Shown one piece after another: positions 43,401 to 53,103 of a stretch of DNA of 64,000 nucleotides. Made by a program: the position numbers and the translations under genes. Each line of letters starts with the position of its first letter. The stretch's first letter is position 1. This DNA comes from Streptantibioticus_C sp963761325 (GTDB lineage: Bacteria > Actinomycetota > Actinomycetes > Streptomycetales > Streptomycetaceae). The notes below the pieces were generated by a model. It had not been told where the DNA came from, made no database searches, and saw only the letters and a list, made by a program, of their open reading frames with translations. The stretch lies in contig CAVXGZ010000002.1 in assembly GCA_963761325.1 (NCBI GenBank), positions 62,001-126,000 on the forward strand, written 5' to 3'.

Positions 43401-44084
43401 TCAGGAGAAGGTCACCGTCACCGTGGTGAAGCCGAGGGTGTGCAGCATGCCCTCCAGCATGGAGCGGGTGTTGGCCTCGGCGCGTTGCTGAAGACGGCTG
43501 CTCCTGGCGGCGTCCTCGATCTTCTGGGTCGCCAGGATCTCCAACTTCTGCTGGGAGCCGGGGTCGTCGGAGAAGAAGGACCCGATGCGGTCGAGCAGGC
43601 CGCGCTCCTGGGCGAAGACGTAGGAGCGCTTGGGGTCCAGGCTGGCCTGCGCCAGCCTGGCGTGCGGCAGGTGGAGGGTGGCCGCGGTCCGGTCGCGGGA
43701 GACGACCACCGACTTCGCCCCGAGTCCGCCGAAGTCCACGTACGCCTCCACCGATCCGGCCCCCACGTACAGCGTCCGGTTGCCGAGCAGCGAGGAGGGC
43801 AGGAACTTCGCCTCCTTGTCGAGGTCCACCACGACCTGGAAGTTGCCCTCGGCGCCCTCGTAGCGGCTGAGGTTGTCTATGGACTGGAGCAGCACCGGGC
43901 CGGAGCGGTCGGTCGTCGTCTCGCCGAACGGGCTCGGCAGCCCCGGCAGCCAGTCGAAGCGGCCGGCGGCCAGGAAGAGGGCGGCGATCACGGCGAGGGT
44001 GACCGGCAGGGCGACGTACCACGGTACCCGCCGGCCACGTCCCTCCGACCGCGCCGTCCTTGCGTTACCGGTGTTCCTCGGCAT
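43401..44084 (-). CDS. DUF4230 membrane-anchored protein
   Basis: 227 residues from ATG 44084, chosen because AGGAAGGGAG lies seven bases upstream. A basic N-terminus and one membrane helix (about residues 22-40, WYVALPVTLAVIAALFLAAG) anchor a domain of about 180 residues in the DUF4230 pattern: LLQSIDNLSRYEGAEGNFQV, VVDLDKEAKFLPSSLLGNRT, YVGAGSVEAYVDFGGL, and a C-terminal helix of KIEDAARSSRLQQRAEANTR. DUF4230 proteins are of unknown function. Stands alone, convergent with the CoA-transferase operon. Confidence 0.8.
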   Translation of the reverse strand: MPRNTGNARTARSEGRGRRVPWYVALPVTLAVIAALFLAAGRFDWLPGLPSPFGETTTDRSGPVLLQSIDNLSRYEGAEGNFQVVVDLDKEAKFLPSSLLGNRTLYVGAGSVEAYVDFGGLGAKSVVVSRDRTAATLHLPHARLAQASLDPKRSYVFAQERGLLDRIGSFFSDDPGSQQKLEILATQKIEDAARSSRLQQRAEANTRSMLEGMLHTLGFTTVTVTFS

Positions 44085-44319
44085 GGCCACGCTCCCTTCC
44101 TGCCCCGCTGGGCGGCGGTTCGCCAAACCAGTACCCAATCGCCCGCCCTCGCATCGGTCGCGTCGCCAACTCGTCACCGCCGCACGCCGGGACGCGGCCC
44201 CCACGGTGACATGTCGCCGCATTACCCCCGCAACAATCACACTCCAAGCTGTTTGTTGATCGAAAGCCGGCAGGTCCGGAGCGTGGATTTGCCAAGCGGA
44301 GGGTAGACCCGGGTGGCAT

Positions 44320-44337
44320 TAGTCATGCACCTGACTA
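44320..44337. promoter_or_regulatory. inverted repeat before the binding-protein gene
   Basis: TAGTCA (44320-44325) and TGACTA (44332-44337) around six bases, 35 bases before the start of the substrate-binding protein, in the promoter zone. A possible operator; nothing else supports it. Confidence 0.35.
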
Positions 44338-44371
44338 CAGTGTGCGGCAATAACGCGTTTGGAGTGCTGTT

Positions 44372-46234
44372 GTGAGAGCGGGGAAGGTGATCGGGCGCAT
44401 GCGAGCTATCCGACGAACGAAGGCCGGCGCGGTCGGGTTGGTCCTGGCCATGGCGGCGGTGGGGTGCTCGGGTGGCAGCCACGGTTCGATCGCCGACGGC
44501 CAGAGCGCCGCCGGGTCCAAGGGCCCGGTGCAGAAGGGCGGGACGGTCACCGTCGCCGAGGTCGGCGCGTCGCCCGACTTCATCTTCCCCCTGGTCCCGG
44601 CGACGAACCAGAACGGCTACAACACCAACCTGACCGAGAACCTGTGGCCGTACCTGGTGTACGCCGGAGACGGCGCCAAGTCGGTGGTGAACAAGGAGAA
44701 GAGCCTGTTCTCCTCCCTCGACTACTCCAACGGCGACCGGCGGATCACCATCCGCCTCAAGGACTGGAACTGGTCGGACGGCAAGCCCGTCACCAGCCGC
44801 GACTTCACCTTCGTCTACAACCTGCTCAAGGCCGACGCCAGCAACTGGTCCGCCCACCTGCAGGGGCTCTTCCCCGACGACGTCTCCAAGGTCTCCACCC
44901 CGGACGCCCACACGGTGGTGCTGGACCTCACCAGGGCGTACAACCCGAACTTCTACACCGACGACGTCCTCAGCACCATCCCGCTGCTGCCCCAGCACGC
45001 CTGGGACAAGACCTCCGTCAACGGCGCGGTCGGCGACCACGACACGACCACCGCGGGCGCCAAGGCGGTGTACTCCTTCCTGCAGGGGCAGGGCGCCAAG
45101 ATGACCGCCTTCACCACCAACCCGCTGTGGAAGGTGGTCGACGGGCCCTGGCAGTTGGACGAGTTCCGGACCAACGGCTACTACAGCTACGTACCGAACA
45201 AGAAGTACTCCGGCACCACGAAGCCGGTGATCGACAAGCTGATCGAGTCGCCGTTCACCACGGACACCCCCGAGATCAACGCGCTGCGCTCGGGCAGCTC
45301 CCTCGACGTGGCCGCGCTGCCGCTCAACGACGTCAAGCAGGCGGAGGCGCTCAAGTCGAGCGGGTACTCGATCGCCAGCGTGCCCATCCCCGGCGTGGCC
45401 GAGATGATCCCGAACCTGTACAACTCCGCCGGCGGAGCGCTGCTGCGCCAGCTGTACGTCCGCCAGGCCATGCAGTACCTGATCGACCGTCCGCAGATCG
45501 TCTCCAAGATCTACAACGGCTACGCGGACCCGGGCGACGGGCCGGTGCCGGTCAAGGCCCAGGGCTCCTGGGCCTCGCCGCTGGAGAAGGCGGGCGGGCC
45601 GTACCCGTACTCGCCGGCCAAGGCCGAGGCGCTGCTGAAGGCCCACGGCTGGAAGGTGGCCCCCGGCGCCGCGTCGACCTGCCAGAGCCCCGGCACCGGC
45701 CCCTCGCAGTGCGGCGCCGGGATCAAGGCCGGCCAGCCGCTGACCTTCCAACTGCTGTACTCCTCCGGCAAGAGCACCACGGACGAGCAGAACGCCGCGA
45801 TCAAGTCCTCGGAGGCCGCGGCCGGCATCACCCTCGACATCAAGGCGGAGCCGTTCAACACCCTGATCAGCCAGATCGGGACGTGCACCGCGAAGTCCCA
45901 CCCGTCCTCGACGTGCGGCTGGCAGCTGGCGGAGTTCGGCTACGAGCCCTACTCGCTCTACCCCAGCGGTGACGGGTTCTTCGACACCGGCGGCTCCGGA
46001 AACTCCGGCGGCTACTCCGACCCGAAGATGGACCAGCTGATCAAGGCCACCGAGTACGGCTCCTCGACCAAGTCGTTCTTCGCCTACGAGGACTACGCCG
46101 CGCGTCAACTGCCGTGGCTGTGGCTGCCGCTGCGCAGCGACCTCCTGGTGTACCGGACCAAGTTGCAGGGCGTCGTCCCGCTCAACCCGTTCAACGGGGG
46201 ACTCAACTTCGAGGACTGGTACTACACCAAATGA
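44372..46234 (+). CDS. ABC transporter substrate-binding lipoprotein, family 5 (peptide type)
   Basis: 620 residues. GTG 44372 follows GGAG by seven bases. Lipoprotein signal: basic RMRAIRRTK, hydrophobic core, lipobox-like AAVGCSGG with Cys at about 32. Mature protein shows family 5 traits: NLTENLWPYLVYAGDG, ITIRLKDWNWSDGKPVTSRD, FTFVYNLL, VDGPWQLDEF, LYVRQAMQYLIDRPQIVSKI. Longer than usual, with a Cys-containing insert (STCQSPGTGPSQCGAG) and another near CTAKSHPSSTCGW that could form disulfides outside the cell. It feeds the two permeases that follow. Ligand unknown. Confidence 0.9.
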   Translation: MRAGKVIGRMRAIRRTKAGAVGLVLAMAAVGCSGGSHGSIADGQSAAGSKGPVQKGGTVTVAEVGASPDFIFPLVPATNQNGYNTNLTENLWPYLVYAGDGAKSVVNKEKSLFSSLDYSNGDRRITIRLKDWNWSDGKPVTSRDFTFVYNLLKADASNWSAHLQGLFPDDVSKVSTPDAHTVVLDLTRAYNPNFYTDDVLSTIPLLPQHAWDKTSVNGAVGDHDTTTAGAKAVYSFLQGQGAKMTAFTTNPLWKVVDGPWQLDEFRTNGYYSYVPNKKYSGTTKPVIDKLIESPFTTDTPEINALRSGSSLDVAALPLNDVKQAEALKSSGYSIASVPIPGVAEMIPNLYNSAGGALLRQLYVRQAMQYLIDRPQIVSKIYNGYADPGDGPVPVKAQGSWASPLEKAGGPYPYSPAKAEALLKAHGWKVAPGAASTCQSPGTGPSQCGAGIKAGQPLTFQLLYSSGKSTTDEQNAAIKSSEAAAGITLDIKAEPFNTLISQIGTCTAKSHPSSTCGWQLAEFGYEPYSLYPSGDGFFDTGGSGNSGGYSDPKMDQLIKATEYGSSTKSFFAYEDYAARQLPWLWLPLRSDLLVYRTKLQGVVPLNPFNGGLNFEDWYYTK

Positions 46235-46244
46235 CGAGCCTGCT

Positions 46245-47198
46245 GTGACCAACTATCTTCTCCGCAGGACCGGCCAGGCGCTCGTGGTGGTCTTCGGCGT
46301 CATGGTCGTGACGTTCCTGCTGATCCACCTCGAGCCGGGCAGCGCCGCCAGGGCCACCCTCGGGACGAGGGCCAACGCGGAGCGGATCGCGGTCTTCAAC
46401 GCTGCCAACGGCCTCAACAGGCCGTTGGCGGCGCAGTTCGTGACGTTCGTGAAGCAGGCGGCCGAAGGGAACTTCGGCATCTCGTACTCGCTGCACCAGC
46501 CGGTCTCCACGCTGATCGCGCAGCGGGTGCCGCGCGATGCCGTGCTGCTCGGGCTGTCCACGCTGACCGCGCTGCTGATCGCCCTGCCGATGGGGATCTA
46601 CCAGGCGGTCCGGCGGGACGGGGTCGCGGACCACGCCTTCACGATCGTCTCCTTCGTGCTGTACTCGATGCCGGACTTCTTCTTCGCCCTGCTGCTGATC
46701 GCGCTGTTCTCCGTACAGTTCCACCTGCTGCCCTCCCAGGCGCCGCAGGCCGAGTCCGTCCCCGGGATCCTGGGCGATCCGCGGGGCCTGGTCCTGCCGG
46801 TGGTCACGCTGAGCCTGGTGAGCGTGGCCGGCTTCAGCCGGTACATGCGCTCGTCGACGATCACCACCCTGGCCCAGCACTTCGTCCTGGTGACCCGGGC
46901 CAAGGGGCTGCCCGAACGGCTGGTGCTCTTCCGGCACGTGCTGCGCAACTCCGTGCTGCCGGTCATCACCGTCCTCGGGCTGTCGGCCCCGGCCATCGTC
47001 ACCGGCGCGGTGATCGCCGAATCGGTCTTCAACTACCCGGGGATGGGCCTGCTGTTCTTCCAGGCCGCCACGAGCAAGGACTACCCGATCCTGCTCGGCT
47101 CGACCCTGGTGGTCGGGGTGGCCACCGTCATCGGAAGCCTCGTCGCCGACATCACCTACAGCCTCCTCGACCCCCGGATTCGCTATGACAACGCATGA
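46245..47198 (+). CDS. ABC transporter permease, DppB type
   Basis: 317 residues, six membrane segments. Seen: YLLRRTGQALVVVFGVMVVT, LIHLEPGSAARATLG, EAA loop FVLVTRAKGLPERLVLFRHV and VIAESVFNYPGMGLLFFQAA. GTG start ten bases after the binding-protein stop. Its 3' end overlaps the next gene by 14 bases, indicating coupled translation. Confidence 0.9.
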   Translation: MTNYLLRRTGQALVVVFGVMVVTFLLIHLEPGSAARATLGTRANAERIAVFNAANGLNRPLAAQFVTFVKQAAEGNFGISYSLHQPVSTLIAQRVPRDAVLLGLSTLTALLIALPMGIYQAVRRDGVADHAFTIVSFVLYSMPDFFFALLLIALFSVQFHLLPSQAPQAESVPGILGDPRGLVLPVVTLSLVSVAGFSRYMRSSTITTLAQHFVLVTRAKGLPERLVLFRHVLRNSVLPVITVLGLSAPAIVTGAVIAESVFNYPGMGLLFFQAATSKDYPILLGSTLVVGVATVIGSLVADITYSLLDPRIRYDNA

Positions 47199-48141
47199 CG
47201 CCGAGTGGGCCGCGCCCCGGCCGCCGGAGCGGCCGGACCCGCTGGACCACTCCGCACCCGTCGCCGGTCCGCCGCGGGCCGGCGAGCCCGGCACCCGGCG
47301 CGGCTCCGGGCGGCTGCTGGCGGCGGCGTTCCTGCGCAACCCGCGGGCGCTGGTCGGGATCGGCATGGTCGTGGTCATCGCCGCGTTCTGCTTCATCGGG
47401 CCGCTGCTGCACCGGACCGACCAGATCACCGTCCGGCTGAACCTTGAGGAACTGTCTCCCGGCGGCAGGTACCCGCTCGGCACCGACGCCTCCGGGTACG
47501 ACGTGCTGGGGCGGCTGATGACCGGCGGGCAGGCGTCGCTGGAACTCGGCTTCGCGGTGGCCCTCGCCACGACCGTCATCGGCACCCTCTACGGCGCCGT
47601 GGCCGGCTACGTCGGGGGCGTCGTCGACGCGATCATGATGCGGGTCATCGACACGCTCCTCGCCATCCCCAGCCTGGTCCTGCTGCTGATCATGGTCAGC
47701 ATGTTCACGCCCAGCCTCTGGATGATCATCCTGCTCCTCTCCCTGATCTCCTGGCTCACCTCGGCGCGGCTGGTCAGGGGCGAGGTACTGACGCTGCGGA
47801 CCCGCGAGTTCGTCCAGGCGGCGCGGATGATGGGCGGGACCGGCCGCCGGGTGGTGCTGCGCCATCTGGTGCCGAACGCGGCCGGCGTCATCATCGTCAG
47901 CGCCACCTTCACCATCGCCGACTCGATCCTCACCCTGTCGACACTCAGCTTCCTCGGGCTCGGACTGCCGCCCCCGCACGCGGACTGGGGCACCATGCTC
48001 TCCGACGGCCTCAACTACCTCTACGACGGCTACTGGTGGCTGGTCTACCCGCCCGCGGCGATCCTCATCATCACCGTCGTCGCCTTCAACCTGCTCGGCG
48101 ACGCCATCCACGACGCACTGGGCGTCCGCGCGCGCCAGTGA
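47185..48141 (+). CDS. ABC transporter permease, DppC type
   Basis: 318 residues. A Pro-rich cytoplasmic start (about 45 residues) precedes the first membrane helix. Diagnostic segments: YPLGTDASGYDVLGRLMTGG, EAA loop FVQAARMMGGTGRRVVLRHL, STLSFLGLGLPPPHADWG, and the regular end LLGDAIHDALGVRARQ. No ATPase gene follows: a strong terminator comes 10 bases downstream, so this transporter must borrow ATPases encoded elsewhere. Confidence 0.9.
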   Translation: MTTHDAEWAAPRPPERPDPLDHSAPVAGPPRAGEPGTRRGSGRLLAAAFLRNPRALVGIGMVVVIAAFCFIGPLLHRTDQITVRLNLEELSPGGRYPLGTDASGYDVLGRLMTGGQASLELGFAVALATTVIGTLYGAVAGYVGGVVDAIMMRVIDTLLAIPSLVLLLIMVSMFTPSLWMIILLLSLISWLTSARLVRGEVLTLRTREFVQAARMMGGTGRRVVLRHLVPNAAGVIIVSATFTIADSILTLSTLSFLGLGLPPPHADWGTMLSDGLNYLYDGYWWLVYPPAAILIITVVAFNLLGDAIHDALGVRARQ

Positions 48142-48150
48142 CCACCGCCC

Positions 48151-48188
48151 CCGCCCGCCGCCCGGCACCGTTGCCGGGCGGCGGGCGG
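48151..48188 (+). terminator. perfect 17-bp hairpin ending the transporter operon
   Basis: 48151-48167 pairs base for base with 48172-48188 around CCGT. Very stable, without T-run, directly after the DppC-type permease. Confidence 0.85.
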
Positions 48189-48343
48189 GGTGCGCCGGTG
48201 CGAGGGGGAGCGCGCCGAGCGTGGTGCGATGCCTCCGCACTCGGTCATGGAATCCTTGTAAAACGGACAAGTCGGCTGTTTGACTGACAACAGGGAGCCG
48301 CCGGCTGTTCAGCGTGTGACTCCCCGAGTCAGGGGAGGGGACC

Positions 48344-51300
48344 ATGACTTCCGCCGAATCCTTCGTGAACCGTCCGGTCGAGGAGCTCTTCGCGCGGTAT
48401 CCGGGCTACGCGTTCGCCGGTGACGGGGTGCACACGGCGACCGGCAACTACACGCGCACCGAGGACGACCTCGCCATGGCGAGCGGTCTGATCGCGTGGC
48501 GCCGGACGTACAACTCGCTGAGCCGTGAGACCGGCATCCTGGGCCGGGGGTGGGCCTGTTCGCTCGGCGTCCGGCTGGACCCCGGGCCGGCCGGCCGGGT
48601 CGCGCTGCACGACCAGGGCGGACGGGTGCTGACCTTCACCGCGCGGGCCGGCGGAGGGTATCTCAGGCCGCAGGACACCGACGCCGACCTCCTGCGGGAG
48701 AGCGACGGCTCCTTCGTGCTGCGCCACCGGTCCGGCGAGACGTGGCGGTTCGACGCCTCGGGGCGCGCGGTGAGCCGCTCGGCCGACGGGGAGCGGGTGG
48801 ACTTCGCGTACAACGCCGAAGGACTGCTGGAGACGGCGGCGCACTCGGCCGGCCTCCGGCTCTCGCTGGCCTACGACGGCGGCCTGTTGCAGCGGGTCAC
48901 CGCCGACGACGGGCGCGCGGTGGCCTACCGGTACGCCGAGGACCCCACCCGATCGCTGCTCGCCGCGGTCATCCGGCCGGACGGCTCGCGCGTCGGGTAC
49001 GCGGCCACCGATCGCGGGCAGTTGGCGAGCACCACCGACGCCGACGGCATCGCGACGGTGGCCAACACCTATGACGAGCGCGGCCGGGTGTGCCACCAGG
49101 ATCTGGCCGGAGCGGGCGGCACCGACGTGGACTACGCGCCGCCCGGCCAGGAACCCGGCACCACGCAGGTCACCGCCACGCCGGCCGGCACCCTCACCGT
49201 GTTCGGATACGACGCCTCCGGCCGGACGGTCCGGGTGACGGATCCGCTGGGCGGCACCAGCACCCTGCGGTACGACGGGAACGGCCGGTTCGTCGGCGGC
49301 AGCACCCCCGGCGGCACCGAGATCGAGCAGGTCTGGGACGAGCGGGGCGACCTGGTCGCCACCGTCTGGGGCGGCGCCGCGACGACGTACGCGTACGACT
49401 CGGCGCACCGCCCGACCCGCGTCACCGACGCGACCGGCGCCACGACCCGGTTCACCTACGAAGGCGACGGGCACACCCCGGCCACGATCACCGACCCGTC
49501 GGGCGCGGTCACCCGCGACACCGTCCGCGACGGGCTGCTCGTCAGCCGCCGGGACCCGGACGGCGGGACCTGGCACTACCGCTACGACGACCGGCGCAAC
49601 CTCGCCTCCACCACCGACCCCACCGGCGCGACCAGCCGCTACGCCTACGACGCCGCGGGCCGGCGCACCGCCACGACCAGCCCCACGGGCGAGCGGAGCA
49701 CCTGCGCCTACGACGCGGCGGGCAGGCCGTCGAGCGTCACCGGGCCGGCGGGGGACACGGTGCGGTACACCTACACCGCCGCCGGCCGGCCGCTGGAGAC
49801 CGTCGACCCGCTCGGCTCGGCCACCACCCGCGCGTACGACGCGCAGGGGCGGCTCACGGCGACCACCGACCCGCTCGGCGCCCGGACCGCCTACTCCTAC
49901 GACGACGCCGGGCACCTCTCCGGGATCACCGACCCGGCGGGCGCCCGTACCGCGGTCACCCACGACGAACTCGGCCGGATCGCCACGGTCACCGACCCGC
50001 TCGGCGCGGTCACCCGCTACGGCTACGACACCGACGGCAACCTCGCCACGGAGCAGGGGCCGGGCGGCACCACCACGACCCGCTTCGACCAGCGCGGCAA
50101 TCCGGTGGAGGTGACCGATCCGACGGGCGCCACGACCGGCTACGCGTACGACGGCGTCGGCAGGCTCACCGCGCTGACCGATCCGCTGGGCGGGGTGTGG
50201 AGCACGGCCTACGACGCCGCGGAGCGCACCGTGACCCGCACCGGTCCCGACGGGGCGTCGAGCACGCGGGTGCTGGACCCGAGCGGCCGCACCACCGCCT
50301 TCACGGACCCGTTGGGCCGGCGCACCTCCTACCGCCACGACGCCGCCGGGCGGCTGGCCGAGATCACCGATCCGGAGGGCGGCCGCACCTCGTTCACCTA
50401 CGACGCCGACGGCCGCCGGCTGTCCACGACGACTCCCGCGGGGCTCGTCGAGCGCTTCGAGTACGACGCCGGGCGGCTGGTCGCCACGGTCGACGCCCGC
50501 GGCTGGATCACCCGTTACCGCTACGACGGGCGCGGGCTGCGCACCGAGGTGGTCACGCCCGGCGGTGCCCGGACCCGGTACACCCACGACCGGGTGGGCC
50601 GCCTGCTGACCGTCACCGATCCGCGCGGCGGCGTCACCCGGTACGAGTTCGACGCGATGGGCCGGTTCGTCCGGGTGGTCGACGCGAAGGGCGCCGCCAC
50701 CACCTGGACCCACGACGCCGTCGGGCGGCGCACCTCGGCGACCGACCCGCTGGGCCGCACCACCCGCTACGAGTACGACCCCGCGGGCGACCTCACCGCG
50801 ATCGTCGACCCGGCGGGCCGCGCCGTCCGCCGCGAGTACGACGCCCGCGGCGAGGTGGTGCGCGTCGTCGGCGACGACGGCAGCGAGGTGCGCTACTCCT
50901 ACGACGCCGCCGGACGCCGCGTCGGCATGAGCGACGCGAGCGGCACCACCCGCTACACCTACGACGCCGCCGGGCGGCTGCTCACCGTCACCTACCCGGA
51001 CGGCGGCGTGCTCGGCGCGGGCTACGACGCGGCCGGACAGCGGACGGTCCTGCACCACCCGGACGGCGCGCGGGTCCGCTACCGCTACGACCTGGCCGGC
51101 CGCCTCGTCGCCGTCCACGACTCGCAGGCGGGCGAGGCCGTCTACGCCGTGGACCCCGACGGGCGGCTGCTCACCGAGCAGTTGCCGGGCGGCATGGCCC
51201 GCCGGTACCACTACGACGGCGGGTTGCTGGCGCGCTTCCTGGAACTGCGCTCCGGCGGCGAGAGCGCACGCACCGAGTTCGTCCGGGACCCGGACGGGCG

Positions 51301-53056
51301 CATCGCGGTGCGGACCGGCCACGTCGCGGGCGCCGCGGCCGAGTACCGCTACCGCTACGACCCGGCCGGGCAGTTGGCCGCGGTGACCGGAGTGCGGCCG
51401 GGCGAGGCGGCCCGGGAGGTCCGCGTCTCCTACGACGTCGTCGGCAACCGCACGAGCCTCACCACCACCGCCGGCGCGCACACCGGGCAGACCCGCTATC
51501 TGTACGACGCCGCCGACCAGTTGATCGCCGTGGAGCACGGCGACCGGCGCATCGGCTACCGGTACGACCCCGCCGGGCGGCTGACCGAGGAGTACGACGG
51601 CGACGTCCGCCACACCGTGGACCACGACGGCCTCGGCCTGCCCGTCCGGTCGACCCGGACCCGGGCCTGGGCGCGCGAGTCGGCCCGTGCGACCTACAAC
51701 GGCGACGGACTCCTGACCGCACTGGTGCTGGCCTGCGGCGACGACGACGCCCCCGGCACGACGATCCGCTACCGCTGGAGCGTCGGCGACGTCCTCCCGC
51801 AGATCCTCGACCAACGGGTGCGCACCGAGGTGCCGCAGGCCGACGACACCGCTCCCGCCGGCCGGGACCTGGCGACCGCGCGGTTCACCTACGGATACGG
51901 CCGGGCCTTCGCGACCGCCGGGTACGGCTCGGTGAACTTCTCCCGGGACGCCTTCGGATCGACGCTGCGCACCGAGGAGACCCTGCCGTGGACCCAGGCG
52001 CGGGCCTATGACGCCTTCGGCCTGCCGGAGCCGGGCGCCGAGCCGGACCGGGCACCGGCGACGGCACCCGCCGTGCCGCGGTTCGGCTACCGCGGCGAGC
52101 TGGCGCTCGGCCCGTCCCTCCACCTGCGGGCCCGGACGTACGACAGCGCGCTCGGCAGGTTCACCACCCGCGACCCGTTGTCGGCGGCCGGGCTGAGCAG
52201 CCAGGCGAACAACCCGTACACCTACGCGATGAACGACCCCCTCGACCGCGTCGATCCGCACGGCACCTGGTCGGTCGCCGACGGTCCGATCGGCGCGCTG
52301 GCGGCGATCCTGGCGCCGGCCTTCGCGGCGACCGGCTGCGCGGGGTGCGGCAACCCCGGCAACGGCATCGACTCGCACCAGAAGTGCTTCCAGGGCAAGG
52401 CGTGCCTGTGGGTGCGCGGCTCCCTCTCGCAGAGCGCGCTGGACGCCGACCCGGACACGCTCAAGTCGATGTACCTGTCCCGGCGCGGCGAGGCGGCGGC
52501 GCAGGCCATGACCATCCACGAACTGAACTGGCGGCGCGAGAGCGTGTGGGACTCGATCTGGGACAAGCTGTGGGCGGCCACCACGATCAGCGACAAGGTC
52601 GACTGGGAGGTGGGCACCCGGGGCACCGTCCCCGGCGGGTTCCGCATCGACATCAGCACCGAGGACAGCGCCACCCTCACCAGCATCTTCGAGGTGAAGC
52701 GCTGGCGCGGTCCGGCCACCAGCGCCCGGGTCACCGCACAGCTGAACGGATACGTGACCATCGGGCGGGGGATGGGCATCGACTTCCGGCCCAGCGGGGA
52801 GCTGAACGACTGGGCCGACGGCTTCGACGTCACCACGGGCGTCTGGTCCTTCCTGCGCACACCGTGGACCAACGACACCGTCTACGTCTGGGGCCTGGGC
52901 GAGCCGGCCGGCCACATCTACTTCGCCAAGAACGACAAGGCCCGCGACGACGTGCGCTCCAAGGCGCAGGCCCAGCACGGCATCTCCGGCATCCCGTACG
53001 CCCTTCCGGTCCCGGTCCCGGTCCCCGTCGAGCCGGTCCCGATTCCCGTCGCCTGA
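48344..53056 (+). CDS. RHS/YD-repeat polymorphic toxin with PD-(D/E)XK-like nuclease C-terminus
   Basis: 1570 residues. N-terminal module resembles DUF6531 (FAGDGVHTATGNYTRTEDDL, then SRETGILGRGWACS); about 30 YD repeats (Y-D-x2-G-R-L/R) form the shell from about residue 250 to 1200. The RHS core ends with RDPLSAAGLSSQANNPYTYA and NDPLDRVDPHG, the site where such proteins release their tip. The variable tip (about 1308-1570) contains Asp1436 in GFRIDI, Glu1450 and Lys1452 in FEVKRW and Gln/Tyr in TAQLNGYV, the pattern of PD-(D/E)XK nucleases. No signal peptide or membrane helix. ATG 48344 follows GGGGAGGGG. The following gene is the candidate immunity gene. Confidence 0.87.
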   Translation: MTSAESFVNRPVEELFARYPGYAFAGDGVHTATGNYTRTEDDLAMASGLIAWRRTYNSLSRETGILGRGWACSLGVRLDPGPAGRVALHDQGGRVLTFTARAGGGYLRPQDTDADLLRESDGSFVLRHRSGETWRFDASGRAVSRSADGERVDFAYNAEGLLETAAHSAGLRLSLAYDGGLLQRVTADDGRAVAYRYAEDPTRSLLAAVIRPDGSRVGYAATDRGQLASTTDADGIATVANTYDERGRVCHQDLAGAGGTDVDYAPPGQEPGTTQVTATPAGTLTVFGYDASGRTVRVTDPLGGTSTLRYDGNGRFVGGSTPGGTEIEQVWDERGDLVATVWGGAATTYAYDSAHRPTRVTDATGATTRFTYEGDGHTPATITDPSGAVTRDTVRDGLLVSRRDPDGGTWHYRYDDRRNLASTTDPTGATSRYAYDAAGRRTATTSPTGERSTCAYDAAGRPSSVTGPAGDTVRYTYTAAGRPLETVDPLGSATTRAYDAQGRLTATTDPLGARTAYSYDDAGHLSGITDPAGARTAVTHDELGRIATVTDPLGAVTRYGYDTDGNLATEQGPGGTTTTRFDQRGNPVEVTDPTGATTGYAYDGVGRLTALTDPLGGVWSTAYDAAERTVTRTGPDGASSTRVLDPSGRTTAFTDPLGRRTSYRHDAAGRLAEITDPEGGRTSFTYDADGRRLSTTTPAGLVERFEYDAGRLVATVDARGWITRYRYDGRGLRTEVVTPGGARTRYTHDRVGRLLTVTDPRGGVTRYEFDAMGRFVRVVDAKGAATTWTHDAVGRRTSATDPLGRTTRYEYDPAGDLTAIVDPAGRAVRREYDARGEVVRVVGDDGSEVRYSYDAAGRRVGMSDASGTTRYTYDAAGRLLTVTYPDGGVLGAGYDAAGQRTVLHHPDGARVRYRYDLAGRLVAVHDSQAGEAVYAVDPDGRLLTEQLPGGMARRYHYDGGLLARFLELRSGGESARTEFVRDPDGRIAVRTGHVAGAAAEYRYRYDPAGQLAAVTGVRPGEAAREVRVSYDVVGNRTSLTTTAGAHTGQTRYLYDAADQLIAVEHGDRRIGYRYDPAGRLTEEYDGDVRHTVDHDGLGLPVRSTRTRAWARESARATYNGDGLLTALVLACGDDDAPGTTIRYRWSVGDVLPQILDQRVRTEVPQADDTAPAGRDLATARFTYGYGRAFATAGYGSVNFSRDAFGSTLRTEETLPWTQARAYDAFGLPEPGAEPDRAPATAPAVPRFGYRGELALGPSLHLRARTYDSALGRFTTRDPLSAAGLSSQANNPYTYAMNDPLDRVDPHGTWSVADGPIGALAAILAPAFAATGCAGCGNPGNGIDSHQKCFQGKACLWVRGSLSQSALDADPDTLKSMYLSRRGEAAAQAMTIHELNWRRESVWDSIWDKLWAATTISDKVDWEVGTRGTVPGGFRIDISTEDSATLTSIFEVKRWRGPATSARVTAQLNGYVTIGRGMGIDFRPSGELNDWADGFDVTTGVWSFLRTPWTNDTVYVWGLGEPAGHIYFAKNDKARDDVRSKAQAQHGISGIPYALPVPVPVPVEPVPIPVA
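49150..52200 (+). repeat. YD-repeat array inside the RHS gene
   Basis: Degenerate 60-66-base coding repeats, each giving roughly T-D-P-x-G-x2-T-x-Y-x-Y-D-x2-G-R. They are protein-level repeats and not a CRISPR array: units vary freely and are in frame without spacers. Confidence 0.85.
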
Positions 53057-53103
53057 CGACTACGCTCGGTACCGGATCGGGGGACCTGGCCGACGGAGCG
53101 TGA

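Noticed and set aside
49150..52200. Regular repeats that could suggest a CRISPR array
   Set aside because: Units are in-frame YD-repeat codons with gradual variation and no constant repeat or unique spacers.
48329..52978. 1549-codon open reading on the minus strand opposite the RHS gene
   Set aside because: Shadow of the GC-rich YD repeats; composition is Val/Gly/Ala/Arg-rich repeats without motifs or ribosome-binding site.
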